Assembly (NCBI RefSeq): GCF_017744435.1
Contig: NZ_JAGIBG010000018.1
Coordinates: forward strand, 1-64,000
Length of the DNA: 64,000 nt
From: Pseudomonas sp.
GTDB lineage: Bacteria > Pseudomonadota > Gammaproteobacteria > Pseudomonadales > Pseudomonadaceae
Direction of reading: 5' to 3'
The notes beneath the pieces are model-generated. The model did no database searches and was not told the DNA's origin. It worked only from the letters and a program-made list of their open reading frames with translations. Positions 41,070 to 54,958 of the stretch are shown piece after piece. The position numbers and the translations under genes are program-made. Each line of letters opens with the position of its first letter. The stretch's first letter is position 1.

Positions 41070-41339
41070 TTAGCGACGCAGGCCCAGGCGACCGATCAGG
41101 GCGCTGTAACGAGTGGTGTCTTTGCCCTTCAGGTAGTCCAGCAGCTTACGACGCTGGTTGACCATACGGATCAGACCACGACGGGAGTGGTGGTCTTTAT
41201 CGTTGGCCTTGAAGTGGCCTTGCAGCTTGTTGATGTTGGCGGTCAGCAGAGCAACCTGCACTTCCGGGCTACCGGTATCGCCGGCGGCTTGCTGGTATTC
41301 GGCAACGATCTGAGCTTTTTCTTCAACGCTGAGGGCCAT
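41070..41339 (-). CDS. rpsO: 30S ribosomal protein S15
   Basis: 89 aa, standard. Starts [11 protein letters not shown] and contains [22 protein letters not shown] and [18 protein letters not shown], the 16S rRNA-binding helices. Start at ATG 41339; the longer frame to 41381 is not conserved. The gene precedes pnp as in E. coli. A 149-bp gap to truB (41340-41488) has no gene and probably holds the rpsO promoter or regulatory structure. Confidence 0.98.
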   Translation of the reverse strand: MALSVEEKAQIVAEYQQAAGDTGSPEVQVALLTANINKLQGHFKANDKDHHSRRGLIRMVNQRRKLLDYLKGKDTTRYSALIGRLGLRR

Positions 41340-41488
41340 GAGGCTTCTCCAAATTAAACGGATCCCGCAAACGGGGTCCAATAGGCCAGGGACAACACCC
41401 TGTATTAATAAAATGAGCTGTGACCGTGCCTACTGACAGCCACCCTCGGTCCACCGGTTTCAGCCAAAGCCTCGGCCGGTGGTTTCGG

Positions 41489-42406
41489 TCATTCCGACCG
41501 AATCAGTCGACGCGGCGCAATGCGCCCGTCTTCGCTCACTTCACCGATACCGATGAAGCGGCCATTGTGATCCTGTACGCGGACCATGCCGAACTGCGGT
41601 GCATCCGGAGCACGCACTGCCTGGCCATGCAGCCAGTAGAAAGCGCTGTGCTCGGACAGGCACACCAGTGGCCAGTCCTGCAGCCCGCTGTCGGACGGCA
41701 TCAGGAAGCGATCGATCGCTTCGTTGCCACCTTCGGCATGGGCCTGCTCGAGTTCCTCGAGGGTTACCGTCTGGGCCAGGGCGAAAGGCCCGGCCTGGGT
41801 CCGGCGCAGCTCGGCGACATAAGCGCCGCAGCCCAGGGCCTCGCCGATATCCTCCACCAGGGTGCGGATATAGGTGCCTTTGCTGCAGCCAACCGACAAG
41901 CGTGCACGGGTGCCTTCGCACTCGAGCAACTCCAAGCGGCCAATAGTAACAGAACGCGCCTCGCGCTCCACTACCTCTCCTGCACGCGCCAGTTTATACA
42001 GCGGCTGGCCATCGCGCTTGAGCGCCGAGTACATCGGCGGTACTTGAAGGATTTCACCGCGAAAACGCGGGATCACGGCTTCGATATCGGCGCGACCAAC
42101 GGTCACCTCGCGGGTCTGCAGGACTTCGCCTTCAGCGTCCGCGGTGGTGGTAGTCTGCCCCATCTGCATGACCGTTTCGTAGCCCTTGTCGGAATCGAGC
42201 AGGTACTGCGAAAACTTGGTCGCCTCACCGAAGCACAGCGGCAGCACGCCGGTGGCCAACGGGTCGAGGCTGCCGGTGTGGCCGGCCTTCTCGGCATTGA
42301 GCAGCCAGCGGACCTTCTGCAGCGCAGCGTTGGAGGTGAAGCCCAGCGGCTTGTCGAGCAGGATGATGCCGCTGACGTTGCGGCGGATACGTTTGACCTG
42401 GGCCAC
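41489..42406 (-). CDS. truB: tRNA pseudouridine(55) synthase
   Basis: Converts U55 in the T-loop of tRNAs to pseudouridine. The 305 aa protein has its catalytic Asp at D48 in [12 protein letters not shown] and a C-terminal PUA-like domain. GTG start with AAGGAG 6 nt upstream; the gene begins 3 bp after the rbfA stop, so it is coupled. Confidence 0.96.
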   Translation of the reverse strand: MAQVKRIRRNVSGIILLDKPLGFTSNAALQKVRWLLNAEKAGHTGSLDPLATGVLPLCFGEATKFSQYLLDSDKGYETVMQMGQTTTTADAEGEVLQTREVTVGRADIEAVIPRFRGEILQVPPMYSALKRDGQPLYKLARAGEVVEREARSVTIGRLELLECEGTRARLSVGCSKGTYIRTLVEDIGEALGCGAYVAELRRTQAGPFALAQTVTLEELEQAHAEGGNEAIDRFLMPSDSGLQDWPLVCLSEHSAFYWLHGQAVRAPDAPQFGMVRVQDHNGRFIGIGEVSEDGRIAPRRLIRSE

Positions 42407-42409
42407 CGC

Positions 42410-42808
42410 TTACTCCTTGGCGTCCGGCTCGTCGGCATCCTTGTGCAGGCGGTCTTCGGCCACTGCACGCTCGATCAGCGCCGACAGGTGGACACCGCGG
42501 CTGACACTTTCATCGAAGTGGAAGTGCAACTGCGGCACGCTGCGCAGCTGCATCGAGCGGCCCAGGTGCAGGCGCAGGAAGCTCGCGGCGCTGTTCAGGG
42601 CCTTGAGCGACTGCTGCACGGCGTCTGGCGTTTCTTCGCCCATGACGGTGATGAAGACCTTGGCATGGCCCAGGTCGCGGCTGACATCCACAGCGGTGAT
42701 GGTCACCAGACCGACGCGTGGGTCCTTGACTTCACGGCGGATCAGCTCGGCCAGCTCGCGCTGCATCTGATCACCGATACGTTGGGTACGGCTGTATTCT
42801 TTGGCCAT
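42410..42808 (-). CDS. rbfA: Ribosome-binding factor A
   Basis: Assists 30S subunit maturation and cold adaptation. 132 aa with the KH-like fold ([32 protein letters not shown] and VFITVMG). 3 bp from truB. A GC-rich hairpin (CGCCCGGT / ACCGGGCG, 42838-42867) lies in the 116-bp gap between infB and rbfA. Confidence 0.97.
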   Translation of the reverse strand: MAKEYSRTQRIGDQMQRELAELIRREVKDPRVGLVTITAVDVSRDLGHAKVFITVMGEETPDAVQQSLKALNSAASFLRLHLGRSMQLRSVPQLHFHFDESVSRGVHLSALIERAVAEDRLHKDADEPDAKE

Positions 42809-42837
42809 TCTTGCTACCTGTAACTTAAAGCGGCAAA

Positions 42838-42867
42838 CGCCCGGTGAGGCTTAAGCCTGACCGGGCG
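42838..42867 (-). promoter_or_regulatory. Hairpin between infB and rbfA
   Basis: CGCCCGGT.AGGCT-TA-AGCCT.ACCGGGCG: 8 plus 5 bp stem with one mismatch. No T-run on the minus strand; may tune downstream expression or protect the infB 3' end. Confidence 0.5.
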
Positions 42868-42924
42868 CTACCTACTGAGGCGCTGCCCACCGCCCTGCGG
42901 CGGGGGCTGGCGCCCTGCTCACCC

Positions 42925-45471
42925 TTAAAGGGTACGAGCAACCTGGACTTTCTCGAAGACTTCGATCTTGTCGCCGACCTTGACGTCGTTGTAGCTCTTG
43001 ACGCCAATACCGCACTCCATGCCCGAACGCACTTCGGAAGCGTCATCCTTGAAGCGACGCAGCGATTCCAGCTCGCCTTCGAAGATCACAACGTCTTCGC
43101 GCAGTACGCGGATCGGACGGTTGCGGTACACGGTACCTTCGATGACCATACAGCCAGCGATGGCGCCGAACTTCGGCGAACGGAACACGTCACGGACTTC
43201 TGCAACGCCCAGGATGTTCTCGCGAACATCGCTGCCGAGCATACCGGTCAGGGCTTTCTTGACGTCTTCGATGATGTCGTAGATCACGTTGTAGTAACGC
43301 ATATCCAGACCTTCCTGCTCGACGATCTTGCGCGCGCCGGCATCGGCACGCACGTTGAAGCCGAACAGTACTGCATTCGAAGCCAGCGCCAGGTTGGCGT
43401 CGCTTTCGGTGATACCACCGACGCCGCCACCGATCACGCGCACCTGAACTTCGTCGTTGCCCAGACCGCCCAGCGAGCCCTGCAGTGCTTCCAGGGAACC
43501 ACGCACGTCGGTCTTGAGGACGATGTTGAGGGTCTTCTTCTCTTCCTGACCCATGGTCTCGAAGATGTTTTCCAGCTTGCCGGCGTGAGCACGGGCCAGC
43601 TTGACCTCGCGGTACTTGCCTTGACGGAACAGGGCAACTTCACGGGCCTTCTTCTCGTCGGCAACCACGGACAGCTCGTCACCGGCTTCCGGGGTACCGT
43701 CCAGGCCAAGAATCTCGACCGGGATCGACGGGCCGGCTTCCTTCACAGGCTTGCCGTTCTCGTCGAGCATGGCGCGCACGCGGCCATAGTTGGAACCGCA
43801 CAGGACCATGTCGCCCTGACGCAGGGTACCGTCCTGAACCAGGATGGTCGCCACCGGGCCACGGCCCTTGTCCAGGCGCGATTCGACCACGACGCCACGA
43901 CCTGGAGCGGTCGGAGTGGCGGTCAGCTCGAGGATCTCGGCCTGCAGCAGGACGGCTTCGAGCAGTTCGTCGACACCGGTACCCATCTTCGCCGACACCT
44001 TGACGAACGGAGTGTCACCACCCCAGTCCTCGGAGGTCACGCCTTCGACGGCCAGTTCGTTGCGGATGCGATCGAGGTCGGCACCCGGCTTGTCGATCTT
44101 GTTCACTGCGACCACCAGCGGAACGCCAGCTGCCTTGGCATGCTGAACGGCTTCGCGGGTCTGCGGCATCACGCCGTCGTCCGCCGCCACCACCAGGATG
44201 ACGATGTCGGTAGCCTTGGCACCACGGGCACGCATCGCGGTGAACGCGGCGTGGCCTGGGGTATCGAGGAAGGTGACCATGCCGCGGTCGGTTTCCACGT
44301 GGTAGGCACCGATGTGCTGGGTAATACCACCGGCTTCGCCAGCAGCAACCTTGGCACGACGGATGTAGTCGAGCAGCGAGGTCTTACCGTGGTCAACGTG
44401 ACCCATGACGGTAACGACCGGCGCACGCGACTCGGTCTGACCTTCGAACTTCAGCGACTCGGCCAGGGAATCTTCCAGGGCGGTATCGCTGACCAGGGTG
44501 ACCTTGTGGCCCAACTCTTCTGCGATCAGCTGAGCGGTTTCCTGGTCGAGCACCTGGTTGATGGTAACCGGGGTGCCCAGCTTGAACATGAACTTGACCA
44601 CTTCGGCGCCCTTGACGGACATCTGGTTGGCCAGCTCAGAGACGGTGATGGTCTCGCCGATGGTCACGTCACGAATGACGGGGCCGGTCGGGTTCTGGAA
44701 GCCGTGCTGGTTACGCTTCTTCAGCTTGCTCTTGCCACCACGGCCACGACGAGCGCCATCGCTCTCTTCGTCGGTGGTGCGCGGAGCGGCACGAGGCGTC
44801 GGAGCCTTTTCCTTCTCCTTGACCTTGACCTTGATCGACACGCGCGGCGCTTCGCCACGACGCTCGCCACCACGACGGTCTTCGTCACGGGTACGGCCTT
44901 CGTTGCGACGGGCTTCGTCCTTCTTGCGCTCGGCAGCGCGGGCTGCGGCGTCTTCGGACGCTGGTACGTCGGCGACTACCGGGGCTGGAGCGGCAGCAGG
45001 CGCTGGCTCGGCCTTGGCGGCAGGTGCCGGGGCCGGCGCGGCGGCAGCGACGTCGGCTGCCTGACGGCGAGCCTGCTCTTCGTTGCGCTGGCGAACTTCG
45101 GCCTCGACCTTGTCGCGGGCGGCATTTTCAGCCGCGCGGCGCTCATCCAGCTCACGCTTCTGCTCAGCCTGGATTTCTTCCGGGCTGCGCTGAACGAAAA
45201 CTTTCTTCTTGCGTACTTCTACGCTGATGCTCTTGCTACCGGCGACACGCAGGGTGCTGGTGGTCTTGCGCTGCAAGGTAATCTTGCGCGGCTCTTCCGC
45301 CTTGCTCTTGTGGCTGCTCTTCAAATGGGTCAGCAGAGTCTGCTTCTCATTGTCGGTCACTACCTGACCGGCGTCGGTGTGCGGCAGACCTGCCTCACGC
45401 ATCTGCTGCAGCAGGCGCTCTACCGGTGCCTCGACCTCTTGGGCCAGTTCTTTCACCGTGACTTGCGTCAT
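42925..45471 (-). CDS. infB: Translation initiation factor IF-2
   Basis: GTPase that brings initiator fMet-tRNA to the 30S subunit. The 848 aa protein has an N-terminal IF2-N region ([19 protein letters not shown]), then a long Ala/Glu/Arg-rich linker (about 130-250), the G domain ([12 protein letters not shown] at about 356) and the C-terminal fMet-tRNA domain. A 27-bp gap separates it from nusA. The Pro/Ala/Glu-rich linker is also the source of the long false ORFs on the other strand. Confidence 0.98.
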   Translation of the reverse strand: MTQVTVKELAQEVEAPVERLLQQMREAGLPHTDAGQVVTDNEKQTLLTHLKSSHKSKAEEPRKITLQRKTTSTLRVAGSKSISVEVRKKKVFVQRSPEEIQAEQKRELDERRAAENAARDKVEAEVRQRNEEQARRQAADVAAAAPAPAPAAKAEPAPAAAPAPVVADVPASEDAAARAAERKKDEARRNEGRTRDEDRRGGERRGEAPRVSIKVKVKEKEKAPTPRAAPRTTDEESDGARRGRGGKSKLKKRNQHGFQNPTGPVIRDVTIGETITVSELANQMSVKGAEVVKFMFKLGTPVTINQVLDQETAQLIAEELGHKVTLVSDTALEDSLAESLKFEGQTESRAPVVTVMGHVDHGKTSLLDYIRRAKVAAGEAGGITQHIGAYHVETDRGMVTFLDTPGHAAFTAMRARGAKATDIVILVVAADDGVMPQTREAVQHAKAAGVPLVVAVNKIDKPGADLDRIRNELAVEGVTSEDWGGDTPFVKVSAKMGTGVDELLEAVLLQAEILELTATPTAPGRGVVVESRLDKGRGPVATILVQDGTLRQGDMVLCGSNYGRVRAMLDENGKPVKEAGPSIPVEILGLDGTPEAGDELSVVADEKKAREVALFRQGKYREVKLARAHAGKLENIFETMGQEEKKTLNIVLKTDVRGSLEALQGSLGGLGNDEVQVRVIGGGVGGITESDANLALASNAVLFGFNVRADAGARKIVEQEGLDMRYYNVIYDIIEDVKKALTGMLGSDVRENILGVAEVRDVFRSPKFGAIAGCMVIEGTVYRNRPIRVLREDVVIFEGELESLRRFKDDASEVRSGMECGIGVKSYNDVKVGDKIEVFEKVQVARTL

Positions 45472-45498
45472 GCACTTCTCTCCTCAGGCCGCGCCTAA

Positions 45499-46980
45499 TT
45501 ACTCGAACCAGTGGGCTCGGGCGGCCATGATCAACTTGCCGGCACGCTCTTCGTCGATGCCGTCGATGTCGAGCAGGTCGTCAATCGACTGCTCGGCCAG
45601 GTCTTCGCGGTTAACCACGCCGCGCACCGCCAGTTCCGCTGCCAGGTCCTTGTCCATGCCCTCGAGGGAGAGCAGGTCGTCGGACGGATGGGCGTCTGCC
45701 AGTTTTTCTTCGGTAGCGATGGCCTTGGTCAACAAACGGTCCTTGGCACGAGCGCGCAGCTCATTGACGATATCTTCGTCAAAGCCATCGATGTTGAGCA
45801 TTTCTTCCAACGGTACGTAGGCAATTTCTTCGAGGCTGGTGAAGCCTTCGTCGACCAGCACTTGGGCCAGCTCCTCGTCGACTTCCAGCTCTTCGATGAA
45901 ATTGCGCAGGATGTCGCCGGTTTCAGCCTGCTGCTTGGCCTGGATGTCCTTCTCGGTCATCACGTTCAGGGTCCAGCCGGTCAGCTGACTGGCCAGGCGA
46001 ACGTTCTGACCACCACGGCCAATGGCTTGCGCCAGGTTGTCTTCGGCAACGGCAATGTCCATTGCATGGGCATCTTCATCAACGATGATCGCCGCGACTT
46101 CAGCCGGCGACATGGCGTTGATGACGAATTGCGCCGGGTTCTCGTCCCACAGGACGATATCCACACGCTCACCACCCAGCTCGCCGGATACGGCCTGGAC
46201 GCGCGAACCGCGCATGCCGATGCAGGCACCTTGCGGGTCGATGCGCTTGTCCTTGGAGCGGACGGCGATCTTGGCACGCGACCCCGGATCACGGGAGGCA
46301 GCCATGACTTCGATGAGGCCTTCGGCGATTTCCGGCACTTCGATGCGGAACAGTTCGATCAGCATCTGCGGCGCGGTGCGCGACAGGATCAGCTGAGGAC
46401 CGCGGTTCTCGGTGCGGATTTCCTTGAGCAGCGCACGCAGGCGCACGCCGACACGGAAGGTCTCACGTGGAATGATGTCTTCGCGAGCCAGCAAGGCCTC
46501 GGCGTTGTTACCCAGGTCAACGATGACGTTGTCGCGGGTGACCTTCTTGACGGTACCGGAGATGATCTCGTTGACCCGCTCGCGGTAGGCGTCGACCACC
46601 TGAGCGCGCTCGGCTTCACGGACCTTCTGCACGATGACCTGCTTGGCGGTCTGCGCGGCGATACGGCCGAATTCGATGGACTCGATCTTTTCTTCGATCA
46701 CGTCACCGACTTTTGCTTCCGGGTGAGTGTCCTTGATCTTGTCCAGCCAGGTTTCGATCGCCGGATCGTCCAGGTCGTTCTCGTCGACCACGGTCCAGCG
46801 ACGGAAAGTCTCGTAGCTACCGGTGTGGCGGTTGATTTCCACACGCAGGTCGACTTCGTCCTCAAAACGTTTTTTGGTTGCAGTAGCCAGGGCCACTTCC
46901 AGCGCTTCGAAAATGACGCCGGGCGGTACACCTTTTTCGTTGGATACCGATTCAACAACCAGCAGTACTTCTTTGCTCAT
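45499..46980 (-). CDS. nusA: Transcription elongation/termination factor NusA
   Basis: Binds RNA polymerase and modulates pausing, termination and antitermination. 493 aa: N-terminal RNAP-binding domain, S1, KH1/KH2 ([18 protein letters not shown]), and two acidic AR repeats at the C-terminus (helix-hairpin repeats ELRARAKDR and [11 protein letters not shown]). ATG 46980 is the family start; the longer frame to 47001 is dismissed. Confidence 0.98.
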   Translation of the reverse strand: MSKEVLLVVESVSNEKGVPPGVIFEALEVALATATKKRFEDEVDLRVEINRHTGSYETFRRWTVVDENDLDDPAIETWLDKIKDTHPEAKVGDVIEEKIESIEFGRIAAQTAKQVIVQKVREAERAQVVDAYRERVNEIISGTVKKVTRDNVIVDLGNNAEALLAREDIIPRETFRVGVRLRALLKEIRTENRGPQLILSRTAPQMLIELFRIEVPEIAEGLIEVMAASRDPGSRAKIAVRSKDKRIDPQGACIGMRGSRVQAVSGELGGERVDIVLWDENPAQFVINAMSPAEVAAIIVDEDAHAMDIAVAEDNLAQAIGRGGQNVRLASQLTGWTLNVMTEKDIQAKQQAETGDILRNFIEELEVDEELAQVLVDEGFTSLEEIAYVPLEEMLNIDGFDEDIVNELRARAKDRLLTKAIATEEKLADAHPSDDLLSLEGMDKDLAAELAVRGVVNREDLAEQSIDDLLDIDGIDEERAGKLIMAARAHWFE

Positions 46981-47039
46981 CGTACGCCTCGCCTTGCGCA
47001 AGCCATTGGGCCCGGATAGTCCGCCGGGCCCGGCACGTC

Positions 47040-47498
47040 TCAGTCAAAACTGGGAATAATATTGGCCTTGTCGATCGAGTCGATCGGCAGCAGGAACTCC
47101 TGGTTGTCCACCTGGACCACCACGTCCTGATCCTCCACACCGCGGAGAAGGCCCTGGAAGTTACGACGACCCTCGAAGGGTGAACGCAGCTTGATCTTCA
47201 CTTGTTCGCCGGCATGCGAGGCAAACTGTTCCAGAGTGAACAGTGGGCGATCCATGCCTGGAGAGGAGACCTCAAGGGTATATTCGCTGCTGATCGGATC
47301 TTCTACATCGAGGATCGCGCTGGCCTGACGGCTGACCGCTTCACAGTCGTCCACCAGGATGCCGTCTTCCTTGTCGATATAGATGCGCAGTACCGAATGC
47401 TTACCCTGGGATACGAATTCGATCCCCCAGCACTGATAGCCCAGACCCTCGACCACCGGGGCCAACAAGGCCTGCAACTGTTCTAGCTTGCTCGACAC
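47040..47498 (-). CDS. rimP: Ribosome maturation factor RimP
   Basis: Needed for 30S assembly. 152 aa. [22 protein letters not shown] and [14 protein letters not shown] are family motifs, followed by the C-terminal SH3-like part. I chose GTG at 47498 because GAGGGGG stands 5 nt upstream; an in-frame ATG further up would add a few residues. First protein gene of the rimP-nusA-infB operon, with two terminator-like hairpins between it and the tRNA-fMet gene. Confidence 0.95.
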   Translation of the reverse strand: MSSKLEQLQALLAPVVEGLGYQCWGIEFVSQGKHSVLRIYIDKEDGILVDDCEAVSRQASAILDVEDPISSEYTLEVSSPGMDRPLFTLEQFASHAGEQVKIKLRSPFEGRRNFQGLLRGVEDQDVVVQVDNQEFLLPIDSIDKANIIPSFD

Positions 47499-47527
47499 CT
47501 GAACCCCCTCGTGCATGCTGTGCAAAT

Positions 47528-47549
47528 AAAAAATGGGCGAAGCGCCCAT
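47528..47549 (-). terminator. Leader terminator close upstream of rimP
   Basis: On the minus strand ATGGGCG-CTT-CGCCCAT followed by six T residues, ending about 30 nt before the rimP GTG. It looks like an attenuator that controls entry into the rimP-nusA-infB operon. Confidence 0.7.
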
Positions 47550-47598
47550 CCCTGAAAGCGCCGTAGGACAACGACGCCGTAAATTTTGTTCGGCTAGC

Positions 47599-47620
47599 AA
47601 AAAGCCCCTGAAAAGGGGCT
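47599..47620 (-). terminator. Terminator after tRNA-fMet
   Basis: On the minus strand AGCCCC-TTTTCA-GGGGCT followed by a T-run (the A-run at 47599-47603). Located just 3' of the tRNA-fMet gene, ahead of the second hairpin. Confidence 0.75.
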
Positions 47621-47630
47621 CCGCTGAAGC

Positions 47631-47707
<77 letters not shown>

Positions 47708-47807
47708 ACAAAGCTGGGGCGAAAGTATAAGACTTAACCTGCTTATGGGTCAAACCCAAACCTTCACCTGCAAGAAAGCCCGCTAAAGCGGGCTCTCAAG
47801 CTTCAAT

Positions 47808-47893
47808 TGGTACCGAGAAGGGGACTCGAACCCCTACACCCTATGGGCACAACCACCTCAAGGTTGCGTGTCTACCAATTCCACCACCTCGGC
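47808..47893 (-). tRNA. tRNA-Leu (GAG)
   Basis: 86 nt with the long variable arm of tRNA-Leu. Acceptor GCCGAGG pairs with the complementary 3' part; the anticodon loop TTGAGGT between CAACC and GGTTG gives anticodon GAG; CCA encoded. A short hairpin (AGCCCGC/GCGGGCT, 47777-47794) sits between it and the tRNA-fMet gene. secG ends 20 bp upstream of it. Confidence 0.96.
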
Positions 47894-47913
47894 AATACTA
47901 CATTTGAAACCCG

Positions 47914-48309
47914 TTACTTCTGCTCTTCGGCTGGAGGAGGAACATCACCTTTAGGGGCGCTGTCGCTCTTCTGTTCCTGGAGCACCGGTACATCATCATT
48001 AACTGCCGGTTTCTGCGGCTCTTTCACTTCTAGCACCGCTGGATCTGGAAGACCTGCTTGGCTAAGCTGGTGAGCTTGTTGCTTCGCGAAGTATCCTAAC
48101 CCAAGTGCTGTCAAAAAGAAAGTGGCAGCGAGTATAGCAGTCAATTTACTCAGGAAGGTAGCAGAACCTTGGCTTCCGAACACAGTGTTTGAGGCACCTG
48201 CGCCGAAAGATGCACCTGCTTCCGCACCTTTACCCTGTTGCAACAGAACCAGCACTACAAGCGACAGCGCTGCCAACAGATGAAAAACAACGATAACTGT
48301 TTCCAGCAT
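47914..48309 (-). CDS. secG: Preprotein translocase subunit SecG
   Basis: Small membrane subunit of SecYEG. 131 aa with two hydrophobic helices ([41 protein letters not shown]) around [18 protein letters not shown], plus a hydrophilic C-terminal tail of about 45 residues rich in Pro, Glu and Lys typical of pseudomonad SecG. ATG 48309 selected; longer frame rejected. tpiA lies 4 bp upstream; tRNA-Leu follows. Confidence 0.95.
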   Translation of the reverse strand: MLETVIVVFHLLAALSLVVLVLLQQGKGAEAGASFGAGASNTVFGSQGSATFLSKLTAILAATFFLTALGLGYFAKQQAHQLSQAGLPDPAVLEVKEPQKPAVNDDVPVLQEQKSDSAPKGDVPPPAEEQK

Positions 48310-48313
48310 TTGT

Positions 48314-49069
48314 TCAGTTTCCTGCGGCGCGACAAATTGCACCGAATTCGTCTGCGTTCAGGGACGCTCCACCAATGAGCCCCCCATCGATATCCGGCAT
48401 GCCGAACAGTTCGGCCGCATTGGCCGCCTTCACGCTGCCGCCGTAGAGAAGCTGCACGTTTGCGGCAACTTCGGCGTCTTCGGCCGCCAACTGAGCCCGG
48501 ATGGCTGCATGCACATCCTGAGCCTGTTGAGGCGAAGCCGTCAAACCTGTGCCAATGGCCCAAACCGGCTCATAGGCGATTACAGCATTGGCAAAAGCCT
48601 TAACACCGAACGCGTCGATGATACTGCTTAGTTGACCCCCGACAACTTCGAGGGTCTTGCCTGCCTCACGCTCTTCAAGAGTTTCCCCTACGCAGAGCAC
48701 CGGCATTAAACCACTAAGTTGAGCGGCTGCAAACTTCTCTTTCAGCACTTCTTCACTTTCGCCGATGATCTGGCGACGCTCGGAGTGGCCAATCAAGACC
48801 AACTTGCAACCTGCTTCAACCAACTGACTCGGTGCAACTTCACCGGTCAGCGCGCCCTGTTCGGGCTTTACCGCAGAATTCTGTGCTCCGACAGTGATTC
48901 CTTTGCCCTGCAGCCCATCAACCACTTGATTGATGAACAGCGCCGGCGGGAACACCGCGACTTCAACACCGTTTGGCACGGACATATTGCCCAGGCCCAG
49001 GATCAGCTCAGCGACGCTGGCGCGGGTACCGTGCATCTTCCAGTTACCAGCTACCATGGGGCGACGCAT
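48314..49069 (-). CDS. tpiA: Triosephosphate isomerase
   Basis: Interconverts dihydroxyacetone phosphate and glyceraldehyde-3-phosphate. 251 aa TIM barrel; AGNWKMHG with the active-site Lys near the start, IGHSERR with the catalytic His, and [10 protein letters not shown] with the catalytic Glu. Followed after 4 bp by secG. Confidence 0.98.
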   Translation of the reverse strand: MRRPMVAGNWKMHGTRASVAELILGLGNMSVPNGVEVAVFPPALFINQVVDGLQGKGITVGAQNSAVKPEQGALTGEVAPSQLVEAGCKLVLIGHSERRQIIGESEEVLKEKFAAAQLSGLMPVLCVGETLEEREAGKTLEVVGGQLSSIIDAFGVKAFANAVIAYEPVWAIGTGLTASPQQAQDVHAAIRAQLAAEDAEVAANVQLLYGGSVKAANAAELFGMPDIDGGLIGGASLNADEFGAICRAAGN

Positions 49070-49135
49070 GCTTTACCTCGTCGGTCAAAGTGGGCGCAGA
49101 TCTTACCCAACCCGATCTGCGCTGGCAAGCCTCTT

Positions 49136-50476
49136 TCAGGCACAAACTTCTGCGACCAGCTTGGCCAGGGCTTCAGCGTGGCTGCGCACCTGGATTTCAT
49201 CGTCACCTTCGACCATCACCCGCACCAACGGCTCGGTACCGGACTTGCGCAGCAGCACTCGACCGCGCCCGGCCATGGCCTCGGTGACCTTGGCGCTGGC
49301 TTCCTTGACTGCCGGGTGCTCCAGAGGGTCGACCTTGCTTGCGCCAAAGCGCACGTTGATCAACACCTGAGGGCACTTGCGCAGGGCCTGGCGCGCCTGA
49401 GCCAGGGTCTCGCCGCGGCGCTTGAGCGCCATCAGCACCTGAAGCGCGGCAATGATCGCGTCACCGGTAGTGGTGTGGTTGCAGCACACGACGTGGCCGG
49501 AGTTTTCGCCACCCAACAGCCAGTCGCGCTCGAGCAGCTCGGCCATCACATAGCGGTCACCCACCTTGGCGCGCACGAACGGAATGTCGAGGTCCTTGAG
49601 CGCAAGCTCCAGGCCCAGGTTGCTCATCAGCGTGCCGACGACGCCGCCCTGCAGCTTGCCGCGCTCGTGCAGGTCACGGGCGATGATGAACAGCAGCTCG
49701 TCGCCATCGACGATGGCGCCCGTGTGGTCGACCATCAGCACCCGGTCACCGTCACCATCGAAGGCGATGCCCAGGTCGGCATGCCCCACCAGCACAGCGG
49801 CCTGCAGCGACTCGATGTGAGTGGAACCACAACCTTCGTTGATGTTCAGGCCGTCAGGCTGCGCGTGCAGTACGGTGACATCGGCGCCCAGCTCGCGGAA
49901 TACGCTCGGGGCAACCTTGTAGGTGGCACCGTGGGCGCAGTCGACCACCAGCTTGAGCCCTTCGAAGCTGGTGCTGCTCGGTACGCTGCTTTTGCAGAAT
50001 TCGATATAGCGACCCGCCGCGTCATTGATGCGGGAAACCTTGCCCAGCTTGCCCGACTCGACCACGGTCATCGGCTGATCGAGCAACTCTTCGATCATCA
50101 GCTCGACTTCGTCAGGCAGCTTGGTGCCCTGGCCGGAGAAGAACTTGATGCCGTTGTCGTCGTGCGGGTTGTGCGAAGCACTGATGACGATGCCCGCTTC
50201 AGCATGGAAGGTACGGGTCAGGTAAGCGATGGCCGGCGTCGGCATAGGCCCGAGCAGCATCACGTCAGCACCCGCAGCAGACAACCCGGCCTCGAGCGCA
50301 GACTCGAACATGTAACCGGAAATACGCGTGTCCTTGCCCACCAGCACGCGGCAGTTGCCTTGCTTGCGGAAGGCCATGCCAGCAGCCCAACCCAGCTTCA
50401 GCATGAAATCAGGGGTGATCGGGTATACGCCGACGCGGCCACGGATGCCGTCGGTACCAAAGTATTTTCTGCTCAT
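49136..50476 (-). CDS. glmM: Phosphoglucosamine mutase
   Basis: Makes glucosamine-1-phosphate for UDP-GlcNAc and cell wall. 446 aa. The catalytic serine motif is [14 protein letters not shown], with metal loop DGDGDR and the sugar-binding GGENSGH. ATG 50476 fits the family. 16 bp after folP. Confidence 0.97.
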   Translation of the reverse strand: MSRKYFGTDGIRGRVGVYPITPDFMLKLGWAAGMAFRKQGNCRVLVGKDTRISGYMFESALEAGLSAAGADVMLLGPMPTPAIAYLTRTFHAEAGIVISASHNPHDDNGIKFFSGQGTKLPDEVELMIEELLDQPMTVVESGKLGKVSRINDAAGRYIEFCKSSVPSSTSFEGLKLVVDCAHGATYKVAPSVFRELGADVTVLHAQPDGLNINEGCGSTHIESLQAAVLVGHADLGIAFDGDGDRVLMVDHTGAIVDGDELLFIIARDLHERGKLQGGVVGTLMSNLGLELALKDLDIPFVRAKVGDRYVMAELLERDWLLGGENSGHVVCCNHTTTGDAIIAALQVLMALKRRGETLAQARQALRKCPQVLINVRFGASKVDPLEHPAVKEASAKVTEAMAGRGRVLLRKSGTEPLVRVMVEGDDEIQVRSHAEALAKLVAEVCA

Positions 50477-50492
50477 AGGGACTCCAATGTTC

Positions 50493-51344
50493 TTATTCGG
50501 CGCTCTGCACCGCAGCAATCATGCGCACCACATCGACGGTCTCGGCCACATCATGGACGCGCAGGATGCTGGCCCCCTTGGTCATGGCCAGAGCTGCCAG
50601 CGCGAGGCTGCCGTACAGTCGCTCACCGACCGGACGATCCAGCGTCAGGCCGATCATGCTCTTGCGCGAAACGCCCACCAGCAGCGGGCGCCCAAGGCGA
50701 TAGAGCGCTTCCATGTGCTTGAACAGGCTGAGGTTGTGCGCCACTGTCTTGGCGAAACCGAAGCCCGGATCAAGAATGATTCGTTCGGCGGGGATACCCG
50801 CCGCTGCACAAGCGGCCATCCGCTGTTCAAGATAGCGCGTTACGTCGGCGGTCACATCTTCGTAATGCGGGTCGTCCTGCATGTTTCCGGGTTCGCCGCG
50901 CATATGCATCAGGCAAACCGGCAAGCCGGTGTCTGCGGCCGCATCCAGGGCACCGTCGCGCTCCAGGGCACGCACGTCATTGATCAGGCCGGCACCCAAC
51001 CGCGCCGACTCACGAATGACCGCAGGCGTCGAGGTATCGACCGAGATGACCACGTCGAAGCGACTGTTGATGGCCTCGACCATCGGCGCCACGCGCTCCA
51101 ACTCTTCGGTCACGGAAACTGCACGCGCACCAGGACGAGTCGATTCACCACCAACATCGATCAACGTTGCACCCGCCGCGACCATCGCCTCGGCATGCCG
51201 CAACGCTTCGTCGCGCTGGCTGAAACGACCACCGTCGGAGAAGGAATCGGGTGTTATGTTGAGAATACCCATGACATGGGTACGGGAAAGATCAAGAACC
51301 CGGTTGCCGCAAGGCAACCGGGTCGGGTACTGCACTGAGCTCAT
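50493..51344 (-). CDS. folP: Dihydropteroate synthase
   Basis: Condenses the pterin pyrophosphate from FolK with p-aminobenzoate; target of sulphonamides. 283 aa TIM barrel with [29 protein letters not shown] and [13 protein letters not shown]. Between ftsH (8 bp upstream) and glmM. Confidence 0.97.
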   Translation of the reverse strand: MSSVQYPTRLPCGNRVLDLSRTHVMGILNITPDSFSDGGRFSQRDEALRHAEAMVAAGATLIDVGGESTRPGARAVSVTEELERVAPMVEAINSRFDVVISVDTSTPAVIRESARLGAGLINDVRALERDGALDAAADTGLPVCLMHMRGEPGNMQDDPHYEDVTADVTRYLEQRMAACAAAGIPAERIILDPGFGFAKTVAHNLSLFKHMEALYRLGRPLLVGVSRKSMIGLTLDRPVGERLYGSLALAALAMTKGASILRVHDVAETVDVVRMIAAVQSAE

Positions 51345-51352
51345 AGATGCCC

Positions 51353-53266
<1,914 letters not shown>

Positions 53267-53458
53267 TTCGCTACCCTCTGAGGCCGGCGCACGACGCAGC
53301 CGTGCCTCGCATGATATTCATCGCCCTAACTTACTACATTACCTACGCATCCGCAGGCACCGTCTGTAACCCTTTGTGAAACCTAGACTACACGAAGTTC
53401 GGACGATCCAGACGGGGCGGCCGATTGGAAATAACTATCAGCCACCCCGCAATACGCC

Positions 53459-54085
53459 TCATGCCCCTTTGAAACCCCTGCCCAGCAGGTACTGCTCACG
53501 GGAGCGATCCCGCGAAGACGACGGCTTGCGCATCTGCACCTTGTCGAACTTGCTGCGCACGTCCTTGAGGTACATGTCGAAACCTTCGCCCTGGAAGATC
53601 TTGATCAGGAAGTCCCCGCCCGGCTTGAGCACGCGGGTCGCCAGATCCAGGGCCAGCTCGCAGAGGAACATGGCTCGCGGCATATCCACCGCAGGCGTAC
53701 CACTCATATTGGGGGCCATGTCGGAAATCACAAGGTCTACGTGCGAATCACCGACCGCCTGAAGAATCTGCTGCAGCACTTCATCCTGGGTGAAGTCGCC
53801 CTGAATGAAGGTCACGTCGGGGATCGAGTCCATTTCCAGGATATCGGAAGCGATCAGCCGACCCTGGCCACCAATCAGACGACTGGTCACCTGCGACCAG
53901 CCTCCGGGGGCCGCACCGAGGTCGATCACGCTCATGCCGGGGCGGATCAGGCGGTCTTTTTCCTGGATCTCCAGCAGTTTGTAGCTCGCACGCGAGCGGT
54001 AGCCATCCTTCTGTGCCTGCTTAACAAAAGGGTCGTTGAAATGCTCTCGCAGCCAGTTTGCGCTGCTTTTGGAACGTTGTACCAC
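53459..54085 (-). CDS. rlmE: 23S rRNA 2'-O-methyltransferase RlmE (FtsJ/RrmJ)
   Basis: Methylates U2552 of 23S rRNA. 208 aa with SAM-binding [14 protein letters not shown], the catalytic K-D-K set ([24 protein letters not shown]). Precedes ftsH as in most proteobacteria, with a 192-bp gap that lacks a gene but should hold ftsH promoters. Divergent from yhbY. Confidence 0.96.
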   Translation of the reverse strand: MVQRSKSSANWLREHFNDPFVKQAQKDGYRSRASYKLLEIQEKDRLIRPGMSVIDLGAAPGGWSQVTSRLIGGQGRLIASDILEMDSIPDVTFIQGDFTQDEVLQQILQAVGDSHVDLVISDMAPNMSGTPAVDMPRAMFLCELALDLATRVLKPGGDFLIKIFQGEGFDMYLKDVRSKFDKVQMRKPSSSRDRSREQYLLGRGFKGA

Positions 54086-54187
54086 GGGGCACCTCGATGA
54101 TATGCGTCGTGATTGACTGGGCGGAGCCGGTGGCCCTCGGGTAAAATGCCGGTCAATTTTACAGAATCAGACGGAAAGGGTCAGATT

Positions 54188-54496
54188 ATGCCGCTCAATA
54201 ACGAGCAGAAGAAGCAATACAAGTCCATTGGTCATGACCTGAAGCCGGTCCTGATCGTTGCTGGCAACGGTTTGAACGAAGGCGTGATCGCCGAACTGGA
54301 GCGTGCGCTGGCCGATCACGAACTGATCAAGGTCGAAATTCGCTCGGAAGATCGCGAAGAGCGCGCCGCCGCCATTGCCGAACTGTGCAAGGCAGGCCGT
54401 GCCGAACTGGTACAGACCATCGGCAAGAAGGCGCTGATCTATCGCAAGAATCCGCAGCCGAACAAGCAGCTGTCCAACATCCACCGTTACAAGTGA
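54188..54496 (+). CDS. yhbY: YhbY-type RNA-binding protein
   Basis: A 102-residue CRS1-YhbY (CRM) domain protein that binds pre-50S RNA. KKQYKSIGHDLKPVLIVAGNGLNEGVIAELERAL is typical, with GxxG-like loop GNGL. ATG at 54188, about 9 nt after AAGGG, fixes the start; the longer frame is discarded. Divergent from rlmE across a 102-bp promoter region. Confidence 0.92.
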   Translation: MPLNNEQKKQYKSIGHDLKPVLIVAGNGLNEGVIAELERALADHELIKVEIRSEDREERAAAIAELCKAGRAELVQTIGKKALIYRKNPQPNKQLSNIHRYK

Positions 54497-54508
54497 CGGT
54501 GGCTCCGC

Positions 54509-54958
54509 TCAGTGGCGCGCCTGGCGCGCCCTGACCGGGACCGGTTGGGCCACCAGCACGATGCCGGAGAAGCCCAACACGAGAAAACAGAACATCTGCC
54601 AGCGCTCGCCGACCGAGATGCCGTAGCGCAAGGTGTAGTACCCCACGCAGGCCGCAAAGCCCAACAACAGCATCTGGCCGCGAAACTGCCGCCACCAGGC
54701 CGCCAGGCCGTCTACCCTCGCCAGCACCGCCAGCTGGGTCAACAAGCCAAGCAACGCCACGCCGATCAACCAGCGGTCGATCTGCCCGGCGACGTCCTGC
54801 ACCAGCAAGGGTGCCAGGCCACTGACTTTCAGCGCCGGCACCAGCCCCACATGGAACACCCACAGGCCACCGACCCAGAAAACCTGGGCCAGTTGCCAGA
54901 GGATCCCCTCGAGGGATGGCGCCCGCAGGCGCCGGTCAGATGTGTTTGACTTCGACAA
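54509..54958 (-). CDS. DUF4149-like membrane protein (start uncertain)
   Basis: A roughly 150-residue membrane protein with several hydrophobic helices ([65 protein letters not shown]). No ATG lies near a ribosome site: TTG 54958 and GTG 55006, both inside greA, and a CTG near 54928 are possible starts. Overlap with greA suggests coupled translation. Function unknown. Confidence 0.7.
   Translation of the reverse strand: MSKSNTSDRRLRAPSLEGILWQLAQVFWVGGLWVFHVGLVPALKVSGLAPLLVQDVAGQIDRWLIGVALLGLLTQLAVLARVDGLAAWWRQFRGQMLLLGFAACVGYYTLRYGISVGERWQMFCFLVLGFSGIVLVAQPVPVRARQARH

Noticed and set aside
42844..45498. Long plus-strand ORF opposite infB
   Set aside because: Shadow of infB; its product is low-complexity with no recognisable domain.
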